From: VAZQ01 sp036498625
Lineage (GTDB): Bacteria; Pseudomonadota; Alphaproteobacteria; Rhizobiales; Xanthobacteraceae
Direction of reading: 5' to 3'
DNA length: 24,229 bases
Assembly: GCA_036498625.1 (NCBI GenBank)
Contig: DASYFD010000243.1
Coordinates: 1 to 24,229, forward strand
Part shown: positions 1-6,255 of the stretch, one piece after another
Numbering within the stretch: position 1 is the first letter of the stretch
How the letters are laid out: every line of letters starts with the position of its first letter
Notes under the pieces: model-generated
The model's input: the letters and a program-made list of their open reading frames with translations, nothing else
Told to the model about the DNA's origin: nothing
Databases searched by the model: none
Position numbers and translations under genes: made by a program

Positions 1-47
1 CTCTCTTCCCGAGCGAGCGGAATCTCACTCATTTCATAAGCGACTGG

Positions 48-67
48 GTCCCCGCTTTCGCGGGGAC
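48..67. repeat. Short GC-rich hairpin, upstream intergenic
   Basis: Arms GTCCCCGC (48-55) and GCGGGGAC (60-67) are perfect complements around a TTTC loop. Hairpins of this form are common between genes in Bradyrhizobium-like genomes. It may be part of a dispersed repeat or the end of a gene lying left of the window. There is no clear T-run on either side, so I do not call it a terminator. Confidence 0.55.
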
Positions 68-136
68 GAGCGGGCGGGAATGATTTGCTCAAAAGCCCGA
101 CGGGCGTGAACAGGAAAGATCTGAAAGGCCAAATCG

Positions 137-1921
137 ATGCAGGAAACCACACCGTCGCCGGGCGGCGAGCCGGGCACCAACCAGAACTACCGCGGCTGGC
201 AGTCCGACATCATCGTCGACCTGATCAAGCGCTACGGCTTTCCGGCCATCACCCTCAATCCCGGGGCGAGCTTTCGTGGCCTGCACGATTCGCTCGTCAA
301 CTACGGCGGCAACGAGCCGCCGATGATGCTGTGCCAGCACGAGGAGATCGCGGTGCAGATCGCCCACGGCTATGCCAAGGCCTCCGGCAAGCCGATGGCG
401 GTGATCCTGCACAATTTGGTCGGGCTGCTGCATGCCACCATGGCGATCTACTACGCGTATCTGGACCGGGTGCCGATTTTTATCATCGGAGCGACCGGAC
501 CGATGGACGAGGCGCGGCGGCGGCCGCACATCGACTGGACCCACACCGCGCTGGTGCAGGGCAATGCCATCCGCGATTTCGTCAAATGGGACTACCAGCC
601 GACCGCGATCGACGGCGTGCCGGAATCGTTCGCGCGCGCCTACTCGGTGATGACCACCGAGCCGCAAGGCCCGGTCTACATGTGCTACGACGCCGCCCTG
701 CAGGAGGATCCGCTGACCCGCGAGATCCCGCTGCCGCCCGCAAGCGCGGTCGCCACCCCGGCCCCGATGGCGCCCGATCCGCGCGCCATCGCGGTCATCG
801 CCGAAAAGCTGATGAAGGCCGAGCATCCGCTGCTGCTGGCCGAATATGCGGGCCGGCGGCCGGGCGGATTCGCGCAGATGGTGGAGCTCGCCGAGACCGC
901 GGGCGCGGCGGTATGGGACATCAACAACGCGCTCAACTTTCCCAACAAGCATCCGCTGTGCCTGAGCATGGACAAGGCGTCGCTGCGCCACACCGACCTG
1001 GTGCTCGGCCTCGACGTGCGCGACTGGGAAAAATCGCTCACCGAGCTCGACAGCACCACCCGCACGCTCGAGACCCTGGTGCCGGAGAGTTGCGATTTCG
1101 CCGAGATCGGCTTCGGCGAGGTCGGCATCAGCAAATGGTCGATGGACTATTGCCGGATGCAGCCGGTCTCGGTGCGGGCGCTGGGCGACACCGCGCTCGG
1201 CATCCCGGAGCTCACCCGCATCTGCAAGGCCAAGATCGCGGCCGACCCCAAGCTGCAGCGCCGCATCGCCGAGCGGAAGATCGCGATCGGCAAGCGCCAC
1301 GACGAGGTATGGGCGAAATGGCAGGAGGAGGCGCACCAGAACTGGGACGCCTCGCCGATCACCTTTGCGCGGCTGTCGCTCGAGATCTGGGAGGTCATCA
1401 AGAACGAGGACTGGGTGCTGACCGCCAACAATCTCAAGCAGCAGGTGCGCAAGCTGTGGGACTTCGACAAGCCCTACCGGCATCCGGGCGTCGAGCTCGG
1501 CACCGCGACCCAGATCGGCATCTCGCTCGGGGTCGCGCTCGCCCACAAGGCCGCCGGCCGCATCGTGGTCGACATCCAGCCCGACGGCGACCTGATGTTC
1601 GATGCCGGCGCGCTCTGGGTGGCGGCCAAGTATCAGATTCCCATGCTGTTGGTGATGCACAACAACCGCGCCTATTACAACGATTGGGCGCACCAGATCC
1701 GCATGGCCAAGCTGCGCGGCACCGACGAGACCAAGGCCCATATCGGCATGGACCTGTACGGCCCAGAGCCGGATTTCGCCTCTTTGGCGCGCTCCATGGG
1801 ATGCTGGGGCGAAGGGCCGATCGACAAGCCGAAAGACGTACGCCCGGCGCTCGAGCGCGCGCTGGCGGAGGTGAAGAAAGGCCGGCTGGCGCTGGTGGAT
1901 ACGATCACGCAGCACCGGTGA
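137..1921 (+). CDS. Thiamine-diphosphate-dependent decarboxylase/carboligase family enzyme
   Basis: The 594-residue length fits the acetolactate synthase / benzoylformate decarboxylase superfamily (N-terminal PYR domain, central domain, C-terminal PP domain), which cleaves or joins 2-oxo acids through a ThDP ylide. The N-terminal part carries H68-E69 in the CQHEEIAVQIAHGYAK segment, where the family keeps the glutamate that activates ThDP. The C-terminal part carries the ThDP/Mg2+ motif from QPDGDLMFDAG to VMHNNRAYYN at about residues 477-510. No signal peptide is visible, so it should be cytosolic. An AAAGG box lies about 8 bases before the ATG. The downstream ferredoxin, reductase and 3-hydroxyacid dehydrogenase suggest catabolism of an aromatic or branched 2-oxo acid, but the substrate cannot be read from the sequence. 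A true acetolactate synthase seems unlikely because no small regulatory subunit gene is adjacent. Confidence 0.85.
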   Translation: MQETTPSPGGEPGTNQNYRGWQSDIIVDLIKRYGFPAITLNPGASFRGLHDSLVNYGGNEPPMMLCQHEEIAVQIAHGYAKASGKPMAVILHNLVGLLHATMAIYYAYLDRVPIFIIGATGPMDEARRRPHIDWTHTALVQGNAIRDFVKWDYQPTAIDGVPESFARAYSVMTTEPQGPVYMCYDAALQEDPLTREIPLPPASAVATPAPMAPDPRAIAVIAEKLMKAEHPLLLAEYAGRRPGGFAQMVELAETAGAAVWDINNALNFPNKHPLCLSMDKASLRHTDLVLGLDVRDWEKSLTELDSTTRTLETLVPESCDFAEIGFGEVGISKWSMDYCRMQPVSVRALGDTALGIPELTRICKAKIAADPKLQRRIAERKIAIGKRHDEVWAKWQEEAHQNWDASPITFARLSLEIWEVIKNEDWVLTANNLKQQVRKLWDFDKPYRHPGVELGTATQIGISLGVALAHKAAGRIVVDIQPDGDLMFDAGALWVAAKYQIPMLLVMHNNRAYYNDWAHQIRMAKLRGTDETKAHIGMDLYGPEPDFASLARSMGCWGEGPIDKPKDVRPALERALAEVKKGRLALVDTITQHR

Positions 1922-1935
1922 GGCGGGCCCCTTTT

Positions 1936-2061
1936 TCTTGTCATCACCGGGCTTGTCCCGGTGATCTCGCTCATGAAGTCACTGCTGCGGCCAACTAATC
2001 GAGATCGCCGGGACAAAAGGGCGTTTACGCCCGTCTTCGCGGGCTATGCCCGGCGACGACA
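1936..2061. repeat. Palindromic intergenic repeat, copy A
   Basis: It begins with TTGTCATCACCGGGCTTGTC, whose CACCGGGC...CCCGGTG arms form a hairpin. It ends with CTTCGCGGGCTATGCCCGGCG then ACGACA. The same opening (TTGTCAT..CCGG.CTTGT.CCGG) and the same end recur at 5264-5416, and a more distant relative lies at 6041-6178. Rhizobial genomes are rich in such non-coding palindromic elements. It fills the gap between the ThDP-enzyme gene and the 3' end of the Rieske gene and may fold into hairpins in transcripts from both. Confidence 0.7.
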
Positions 2062-2081
2062 AATGAAGGGCCGGAATCCGC

Positions 2082-2393
2082 TCACTCGGTCTCGATCAGC
2101 ACCCGGCCGTTCTCCACCACGGTCTTGTAGGTCTTGACCGGGATCATGCACGGCGGGGAGACCACCTCGCCGGTCTTGATGTTGAACTGGCCGTTGTGGA
2201 AATTGCATTCCACCACGTCGCACTCGATATAGCCCTCCGACAGCGAACCGGGCCCATGCGTGCAGGCGTCGTCGGTTACATAGAACTCGCCCTCGACATT
2301 GAACACGGCGAGCGTCAGCCCGTCGGCCTCGACCTTGAGGGCGCTGCCGGGCGCGACCTCGGCCGCGTCGCACAGATCGATCCGGTTCGCCAT
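2082..2393 (-). CDS. Rieske [2Fe-2S] ferredoxin (NDO ferredoxin type)
   Basis: A 103-residue protein with a complete Rieske cluster motif: C44-x-H46 and C63-x2-H66 with 16 residues between the halves. The size and lack of a signal peptide match the soluble ferredoxins that pass electrons from a flavin reductase to ring-hydroxylating dioxygenases, rather than bc1-complex Rieske proteins. The start is at MANRIDLCD because AGGAG sits nine bases upstream on this strand; an in-frame ATG at 2453 has weaker support and adds 20 unconserved residues. It lies opposite to its neighbours and is divergent from the FtsZ-like gene. The ferredoxin reductase at 3143-4372 is the obvious partner. No oxygenase large or small subunit is in the window, so the terminal acceptor is unknown. 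Confidence 0.9.
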   Translation of the reverse strand: MANRIDLCDAAEVAPGSALKVEADGLTLAVFNVEGEFYVTDDACTHGPGSLSEGYIECDVVECNFHNGQFNIKTGEVVSPPCMIPVKTYKTVVENGRVLIETE

Positions 2394-2410
2394 CAGCGAG
2401 GTCTCCTGGT

Positions 2411-2459
2411 CGGCGCCAAGGCGCCGTCGGCACCCGCGCATCATTGACGCCAAGCGTCA
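2411..2459. promoter_or_regulatory. Two inverted repeats in the divergent Rieske/FtsZ-like control region
   Basis: CGGCGCC-AA-GGCGCCG (2411-2426) and TGACGC-CAA-GCGTCA (2445-2459) are perfect inverted repeats in the leader of the minus-strand Rieske gene, inside the 182-base gap shared with the plus-strand gene at 2576. A candidate minus-strand promoter lies just upstream of them: TTGACT at 2505-2500 and TTAAAT at 2484-2479, with a short 15-base spacer. Symmetric sites in this position would suit a dimeric regulator, but no regulator gene is next to them. Confidence 0.35.
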
Positions 2460-2575
2460 TCGACGCCGAGCGGCTTCGATTTAACCGAACACCGAGCACA
2501 GTCAACTGCCGGGCCCTGGTCCCTGGCGCCCGGCCGTCCCCGGCTATATGTCTAGTCCGACAATGGAGAAACGCC

Positions 2576-3091
2576 ATGTTGAGTGAAAGCGCCCGCATGA
2601 CCACCGCCGAGGAAGCGCGGTTCCGGATCGATTATCCCAACTCCAAGCCGCGGGTCATCAAGGTGGTGGCGCTCGATGCGCCGAGCGAGGCGGTGGTCAA
2701 GCGGCTGGCGCAAGGGAGCTGGCAGCGGGCGACATTCCTGACGGCGCTCAAGTTCGACGGCGCGCCGCGCGGCGGCGAAGGCTGGACGATGAAAGCCTGG
2801 CTGAGCGACCTCGCCGGCCGCACCAAGGATCTGGTCGACGAGGTGGCGACCGCCGACCTGGTGGTGATGGTGGCGGCCGCCGGCACCGGGGCCGAGGTGG
2901 CGGCGGCCGTGATCGCGGAGGCCTGCGCGGTGCGCAAGGTGATGACCACGGCACTGATCATCGAAAGCAAGACGAAGTCGGACGAGGAGCTCTCCAAGAC
3001 GCTGGCCAGCCTGCGGCCCCATGCCTCCATGCTGGTCATCGCCAACGACGACGAATACATCGAGACCATGCTGGCCGCGCTGCGGGCCTGA
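2576..3091 (+). CDS. Small protein resembling a degenerate FtsZ/tubulin GTPase domain
   Basis: This 171-residue protein has no named function that I recognise. Its order of segments follows the GTP-binding half of FtsZ. Strand VIKVVAL (27-33) stands where FtsZ has IKVIGVGGGG, but the first glycine loop is lost. ADLVVMVAAAGTGAEVA (93-109) stands where FtsZ has DMVFIAAGMGGGTGTGAAP, keeping only GTG of the signature. SMLVIANDDEYIETML (151-166) stands where FtsZ has SLITIPNDKLLKVL, including the ND pair. The protein stops there, without the T7 loop or the C-terminal FtsZ domain. The start at 2576 is set by GGAGA six bases upstream; M8 is an alternative. It lies upstream of the ferredoxin reductase on the same strand with a 51-base gap. 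It may bind a nucleotide or be a structural relic; GTP hydrolysis is doubtful. The gene is confident, the family link moderate. Confidence 0.75.
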   Translation: MLSESARMTTAEEARFRIDYPNSKPRVIKVVALDAPSEAVVKRLAQGSWQRATFLTALKFDGAPRGGEGWTMKAWLSDLAGRTKDLVDEVATADLVVMVAAAGTGAEVAAAVIAEACAVRKVMTTALIIESKTKSDEELSKTLASLRPHASMLVIANDDEYIETMLAALRA

Positions 3092-3142
3092 GGCAGGCGC
3101 TGCCGGCCACTCCATCACAACCGAACGAACGCATCCGACGCG

Positions 3143-4372
3143 ATGACCACCGCCCGCAACATCGTGATCGTCGGGGCTGGCCCGGCGGGGGTGGGCGCCG
3201 CGCTCGCGGCCCGGCAACAGGATCCCGCCGCCGAGATTCTCCTTCTCACCGACGAGCCGTGCGAGCCCTACGAGAAGCCGCCGCTGTCGAAGGCGGTGCT
3301 GACCGGAAAGGCCAAGCCGCACGAGGCCCCGATCGCAGGCCCGGGCGGGGTCGGCGGACAGCGGATCACGCTCGCGCTCGGCACGCGCTGTGCCGCCATC
3401 GACCGTACTGGACGCGCCGTGATGACGGAAGCCGGCGCACACATCCCCTATGACGCGCTGGTGCTGGCGACCGGGTCGATCAACCGGGTGCTGCCGATGT
3501 TTCCGGCCGGGCAGCCGCGCATCCATTACCTGCGCCACCAGGGCGAGGCGCTGGCGCTGCGGGAAGAACTCTCCCGCAGCCGCGCGCTCCTGGTGGTAGG
3601 GGCCGGGCTGATCGGCCTCGAGGTGGCGGCCTCGGCGGCCGAGCTCGGCATCAAGACCACCGTGCTCGAGTTGGCGCCGCGCATCCTGGCGCGCGTGTGC
3701 GACGAGGAAACCTCGAGCTTCATCCAAGCCCACCACGCCGCGCACGGGGTCGACATTCGCCTTGGCACCGCGATCGCCGGGACCCACACCTTGCCGGATG
3801 GCCGCCTCGCCGTGGAGACGAAGACCGGCGACACGTTCGCCGCGGATCTGATCGTGGTCGGAACCGGGGTCGCCCCCGATGATCGGCTGGCCAAGGCCGC
3901 CGGCCTCGACGTGCAGGACGGCATCGTGGTCACCGACCACTGCGTCACCTCGGACCACGCGATCCTGGCGGCCGGCGATTGCACCCGATTTCCCGGGCCG
4001 CACGGCAGCGTGCGGCTGGAGAACTGGCGCCATGCGCAGGAGCACGGCGCGGTCGCCGGACGCAATGCCGCCGGCGGCGATGCGATCTACAACCCGACGC
4101 CCTCGTTCTGGTCGGAGCAGTACGACCTCTACATCCAGGGCATGGGCTGGCCGCTGGCGGCTCCGAGCGCGCAGGTGCGCCGGCAGCTCGGCGGGAACGC
4201 CATGCTGCGATTCGATCTCGACGGCGATCGTGTCGCCTATGTGCTGGGCATCAATGCTCAGCGCGACATCGCGGTGGCGCGCCGGCTGATCGAGCGCCGT
4301 GTGGCGGTCGATGCGTCCGATCTCGCCGATCCCGGCATGCCACTCGCCGCCATGCTCAAGGCCAAGGCATGA
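3143..4372 (+). CDS. FAD-dependent NAD(P)H:ferredoxin reductase
   Basis: A 409-residue flavoprotein of the rubredoxin/ferredoxin reductase class that serves bacterial oxygenases. The N-terminal FAD motif is IVIVGAGPAGVGAALAAR (G11, G13, G16). EPYEKPPLSK is the conserved segment after the first Rossmann unit. A second dinucleotide-binding motif, LLVVGAGLIGLEVAA, lies near residues 150-165 and should bind NAD(P)H. AILAAGDCTRFPG near residue 275 is the second FAD contact. The C-terminal hundred residues match the reductase dimerisation domain in length. It would take electrons from NAD(P)H and pass them to the Rieske ferredoxin encoded at 2082-2393. It follows the FtsZ-like gene by 51 bases and precedes the dehydrogenase gene by 40 bases, so these three are probably one transcript. 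Confidence 0.92.
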   Translation: MTTARNIVIVGAGPAGVGAALAARQQDPAAEILLLTDEPCEPYEKPPLSKAVLTGKAKPHEAPIAGPGGVGGQRITLALGTRCAAIDRTGRAVMTEAGAHIPYDALVLATGSINRVLPMFPAGQPRIHYLRHQGEALALREELSRSRALLVVGAGLIGLEVAASAAELGIKTTVLELAPRILARVCDEETSSFIQAHHAAHGVDIRLGTAIAGTHTLPDGRLAVETKTGDTFAADLIVVGTGVAPDDRLAKAAGLDVQDGIVVTDHCVTSDHAILAAGDCTRFPGPHGSVRLENWRHAQEHGAVAGRNAAGGDAIYNPTPSFWSEQYDLYIQGMGWPLAAPSAQVRRQLGGNAMLRFDLDGDRVAYVLGINAQRDIAVARRLIERRVAVDASDLADPGMPLAAMLKAKA

Positions 4373-4412
4373 AGCAAATCGCGAACCCGGCAACCAAACA
4401 TGAGGGGCTCAG

Positions 4413-5261
4413 ATGAATGCAGCCAAGGAGCGGGTCGGCATCGTGGGGGTGGGACGGATGGGGCTCGCCATGCTCAAGCATCTGGTCAAGCATGGCTATG
4501 CGGTCACGGCCTGCGATCTCGATCAGGCGCAGCTCGCCAAGGCGCGCGAGGCCGGCGCCACCACCGCGGATTCGCCGGCACAGCTCGCACGCGCGGTCGA
4601 CTTCGTCATTCTCGGCGTCGGCTATACGGACGAGGTCAACGCCGTAGTGCATGGACCCGCTGGCCTCATCGCCACGCTCCCCAAGGGCGCCATCATCGCG
4701 ATCTCTTCGACGGTCTCGCCCTATACGGTGCAGGCGATCGACGCGGCCGCGCAGCCCAAGGGCATCGGCGTGCTGGACGCTCCGATCTGCCGTGGGCGCT
4801 GGGCGGCCGACGAGGGCACCCTGCTCGCCATGGTGGGCGGCCGGCCCGAGGTGGTCGAGCGCGGCCGCGCCGTCTACGGCTGCTTCTGCTCCGACTATGC
4901 GCATCTGGGCGAGATCGGCCACGGCCAAGTCGGCAAGACCATGAACAATTTGCTGCTCTGGATCAATTCGGTCGGATTGATCGAAGCGGGCCGGCTCGCC
5001 GAGACCACCGGCATCGATCTCACCAAGCTGCGCGACGCCCTGCAGATCAGCTCCGGCGCCTCGGCTGCGCTCAACGACTGGGATATGATCACCTTCACCT
5101 GGGCGCTCAAGGACATGCAGGTGGTGGCCGAGATGACCGACAAGGCCGGGCTGTCGCTGCCGGTCACCGGCGCCGTCAAGGAGCTGGTCAAGGAGGCGCG
5201 CCGCATCAAGGCAAGCAACCCGCCGAACTGGACCGGGAGCAAGGGGACGGGCAAGGCCTAG
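4413..5261 (+). CDS. NAD(P)-dependent beta-hydroxyacid dehydrogenase (3-hydroxyisobutyrate dehydrogenase family)
   Basis: A 282-residue soluble enzyme. The N-terminal Rossmann motif is VGIVGVGRMGLAM, and ACDLD ends the second strand. LDAPICRGRWAADEGTL corresponds to the substrate-binding loop (usually DAPVSGG...A..GTL), here with an altered CRGRW core. The catalytic lysine is K175 in GKTMNN with N179 behind it, followed by the all-alpha dimerisation domain. Members oxidise short beta-hydroxyacids or reduce tartronate semialdehyde or aldehydes; the altered loop means the substrate should not be assumed to be 3-hydroxyisobutyrate. The spacing to the reductase gene and shared strand point to one operon. 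The TAG stop is followed almost at once by repeat copy B. Confidence 0.88.
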   Translation: MNAAKERVGIVGVGRMGLAMLKHLVKHGYAVTACDLDQAQLAKAREAGATTADSPAQLARAVDFVILGVGYTDEVNAVVHGPAGLIATLPKGAIIAISSTVSPYTVQAIDAAAQPKGIGVLDAPICRGRWAADEGTLLAMVGGRPEVVERGRAVYGCFCSDYAHLGEIGHGQVGKTMNNLLLWINSVGLIEAGRLAETTGIDLTKLRDALQISSGASAALNDWDMITFTWALKDMQVVAEMTDKAGLSLPVTGAVKELVKEARRIKASNPPNWTGSKGTGKA

Positions 5262-5263
5262 CG

Positions 5264-5416
5264 CTTGTCATGGCCGGACTTGTTCCGGCCATCGCGACCA
5301 GAATGGCACCGCGCTCAACTCCGAGATCGCCGAGACGTTAGGGCGTTTACGCCATAGCCCGCGAAGACGGGCGTGAACGCCCTGATGCTCTTCGCGGGCT
5401 ATGCCCGGCGATGACA
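5264..5416. repeat. Palindromic intergenic repeat, copy B (with a nested inverted segment)
   Basis: It shares its opening (CTTGTCATGGCCGGACTTGT) and its end (TTCGCGGGCTATGCCCGGCG, ATGACA) with copy A. The GGCCGG...CCGGCC arms form the first hairpin. In the middle, AGGGCGTTTACGCC at 5340-5353 faces GGGCGTGAACGCCCT at 5369-5383 as an inverted repeat, and GCCCGCGAAGA (5357-5367) is the reverse complement of part of the terminal segment. Copy B is therefore copy A with an extra inverted block. It occupies nearly all the space between the dehydrogenase and SGNH genes and may end the upstream transcript. Confidence 0.7.
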
Positions 5417-5432
5417 ATTCAACGAGACGCAC

Positions 5433-6020
5433 ATGCGCATCTGTTTTTTCGGCGACAGTATCGTCAACGGCACCGGCGATCCCGATTGCCTGGGCTGGGT
5501 CGGACGGGTATGCGCAGCGGCGCGGCAACGCGGCATCGACGTGACCAGCTACAATCTGGGAATTCGCCGTGACACCAGCGCCGACATTCTGCGGCGCTGG
5601 CGGCAGGAAGCCGATATTCGCCTGCCGGCCGAATACCCGCGTCGCCTGGTGTTTTCATTTGGGGTCAATGACCGCATTCTCGAAAACGGCGAATGCCGGG
5701 TGCAGCCCGGACAGACGATTGCAAACGCGCGGGCCATATTGAGTGCGGCTGCAGCCTATGCACCCACGCTCATGATCGGTCCGGCCCCGCTTGCCGAGAC
5801 GGACGTCAATCATCGTGTGCAGGAACTCATCCCGGACTTGCGCACCGCCTGCAACGCGCTCCATGTTCCATTTCTCGATGTATTTGATCGGCTCAAAGCA
5901 TCGTCAACGTGGATGCGGGAGATCACGCAAGGTGATGGCGCCCATCCAGGCCGGGGTGGCTATCAAGAGTTCGCGGTGCTGGTGAACGGCTGGCCGGAAT
6001 GGCGGGCTTGGCTGGGCTGA
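5433..6020 (+). CDS. SGNH/GDSL-family hydrolase
   Basis: A 195-residue protein with all four SGNH blocks: catalytic S9 in GDSIVNG, G43 in NLGIRRDTS, N79 in SFGVND, and D168-x2-H171 in GDGAHPG. The fold is that of lipases/acylesterases such as thioesterase I (TesA-like) and acetylxylan esterases; the true ester substrate cannot be deduced. No signal peptide is evident, because the catalytic serine block begins within the first strand, so a cytosolic role is likely. The ATG at 5433 is the only sensible start because block I begins at residue 1; no strong ribosome-binding site is visible. It stands alone between two palindromic repeats. Confidence 0.9.
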   Translation: MRICFFGDSIVNGTGDPDCLGWVGRVCAAARQRGIDVTSYNLGIRRDTSADILRRWRQEADIRLPAEYPRRLVFSFGVNDRILENGECRVQPGQTIANARAILSAAAAYAPTLMIGPAPLAETDVNHRVQELIPDLRTACNALHVPFLDVFDRLKASSTWMREITQGDGAHPGRGGYQEFAVLVNGWPEWRAWLG

Positions 6021-6040
6021 GGCTCAATTCCACTCCGCGG

Positions 6041-6178
6041 TGTCATGCCCCTCGAAGGCGGGGCACCCATCGATGCAACTCATGCGGTGACCAAATTGAC
6101 GATTCGGTGGTTACTGGGTCGCCGCCGGAGTTTATCACCGGGCCGGTCGAAGGCCGGACCCGTTGGCGGGCGATGACA
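6041..6178. repeat. Palindromic intergenic repeat, copy C (diverged)
   Basis: The block starts TGTCATGCCCCTCGAAGGCG and ends GGCGGGCGATGACA, with the same TGTCAT...ATGACA border as copy B and an internal hairpin CCGGGCCGGTCGAAGGCCGG. The inner sequence differs from copies A and B, so it belongs to the same style of element but perhaps another subfamily. It lies in the 235-base gap between two convergent genes (5433-6020 plus, 6256-7644 minus). I see nothing else in that gap. Confidence 0.5.
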
Positions 6179-6255
6179 CGAGAGGGACCGGCACTGGCGC
6201 ATCATCTGAAGGTCTGCGGATAAGGTCCCGGCATTCGCGAGCACGACACCTGAGG

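Noticed and set aside
85..1998. Long open frames of 637 (plus) and 608 (minus) codons over the ThDP-enzyme gene
   Set aside because: They are GC-rich shadows: Arg/Ala/Gly/His-rich translations with no domains, while the 594-residue frame carries all ThDP motifs.
2552..4393. 613-codon minus-strand frame across the FtsZ-like and reductase genes
   Set aside because: It is antisense to two well-supported genes and its translation is low-complexity Arg/Gly/His sequence.
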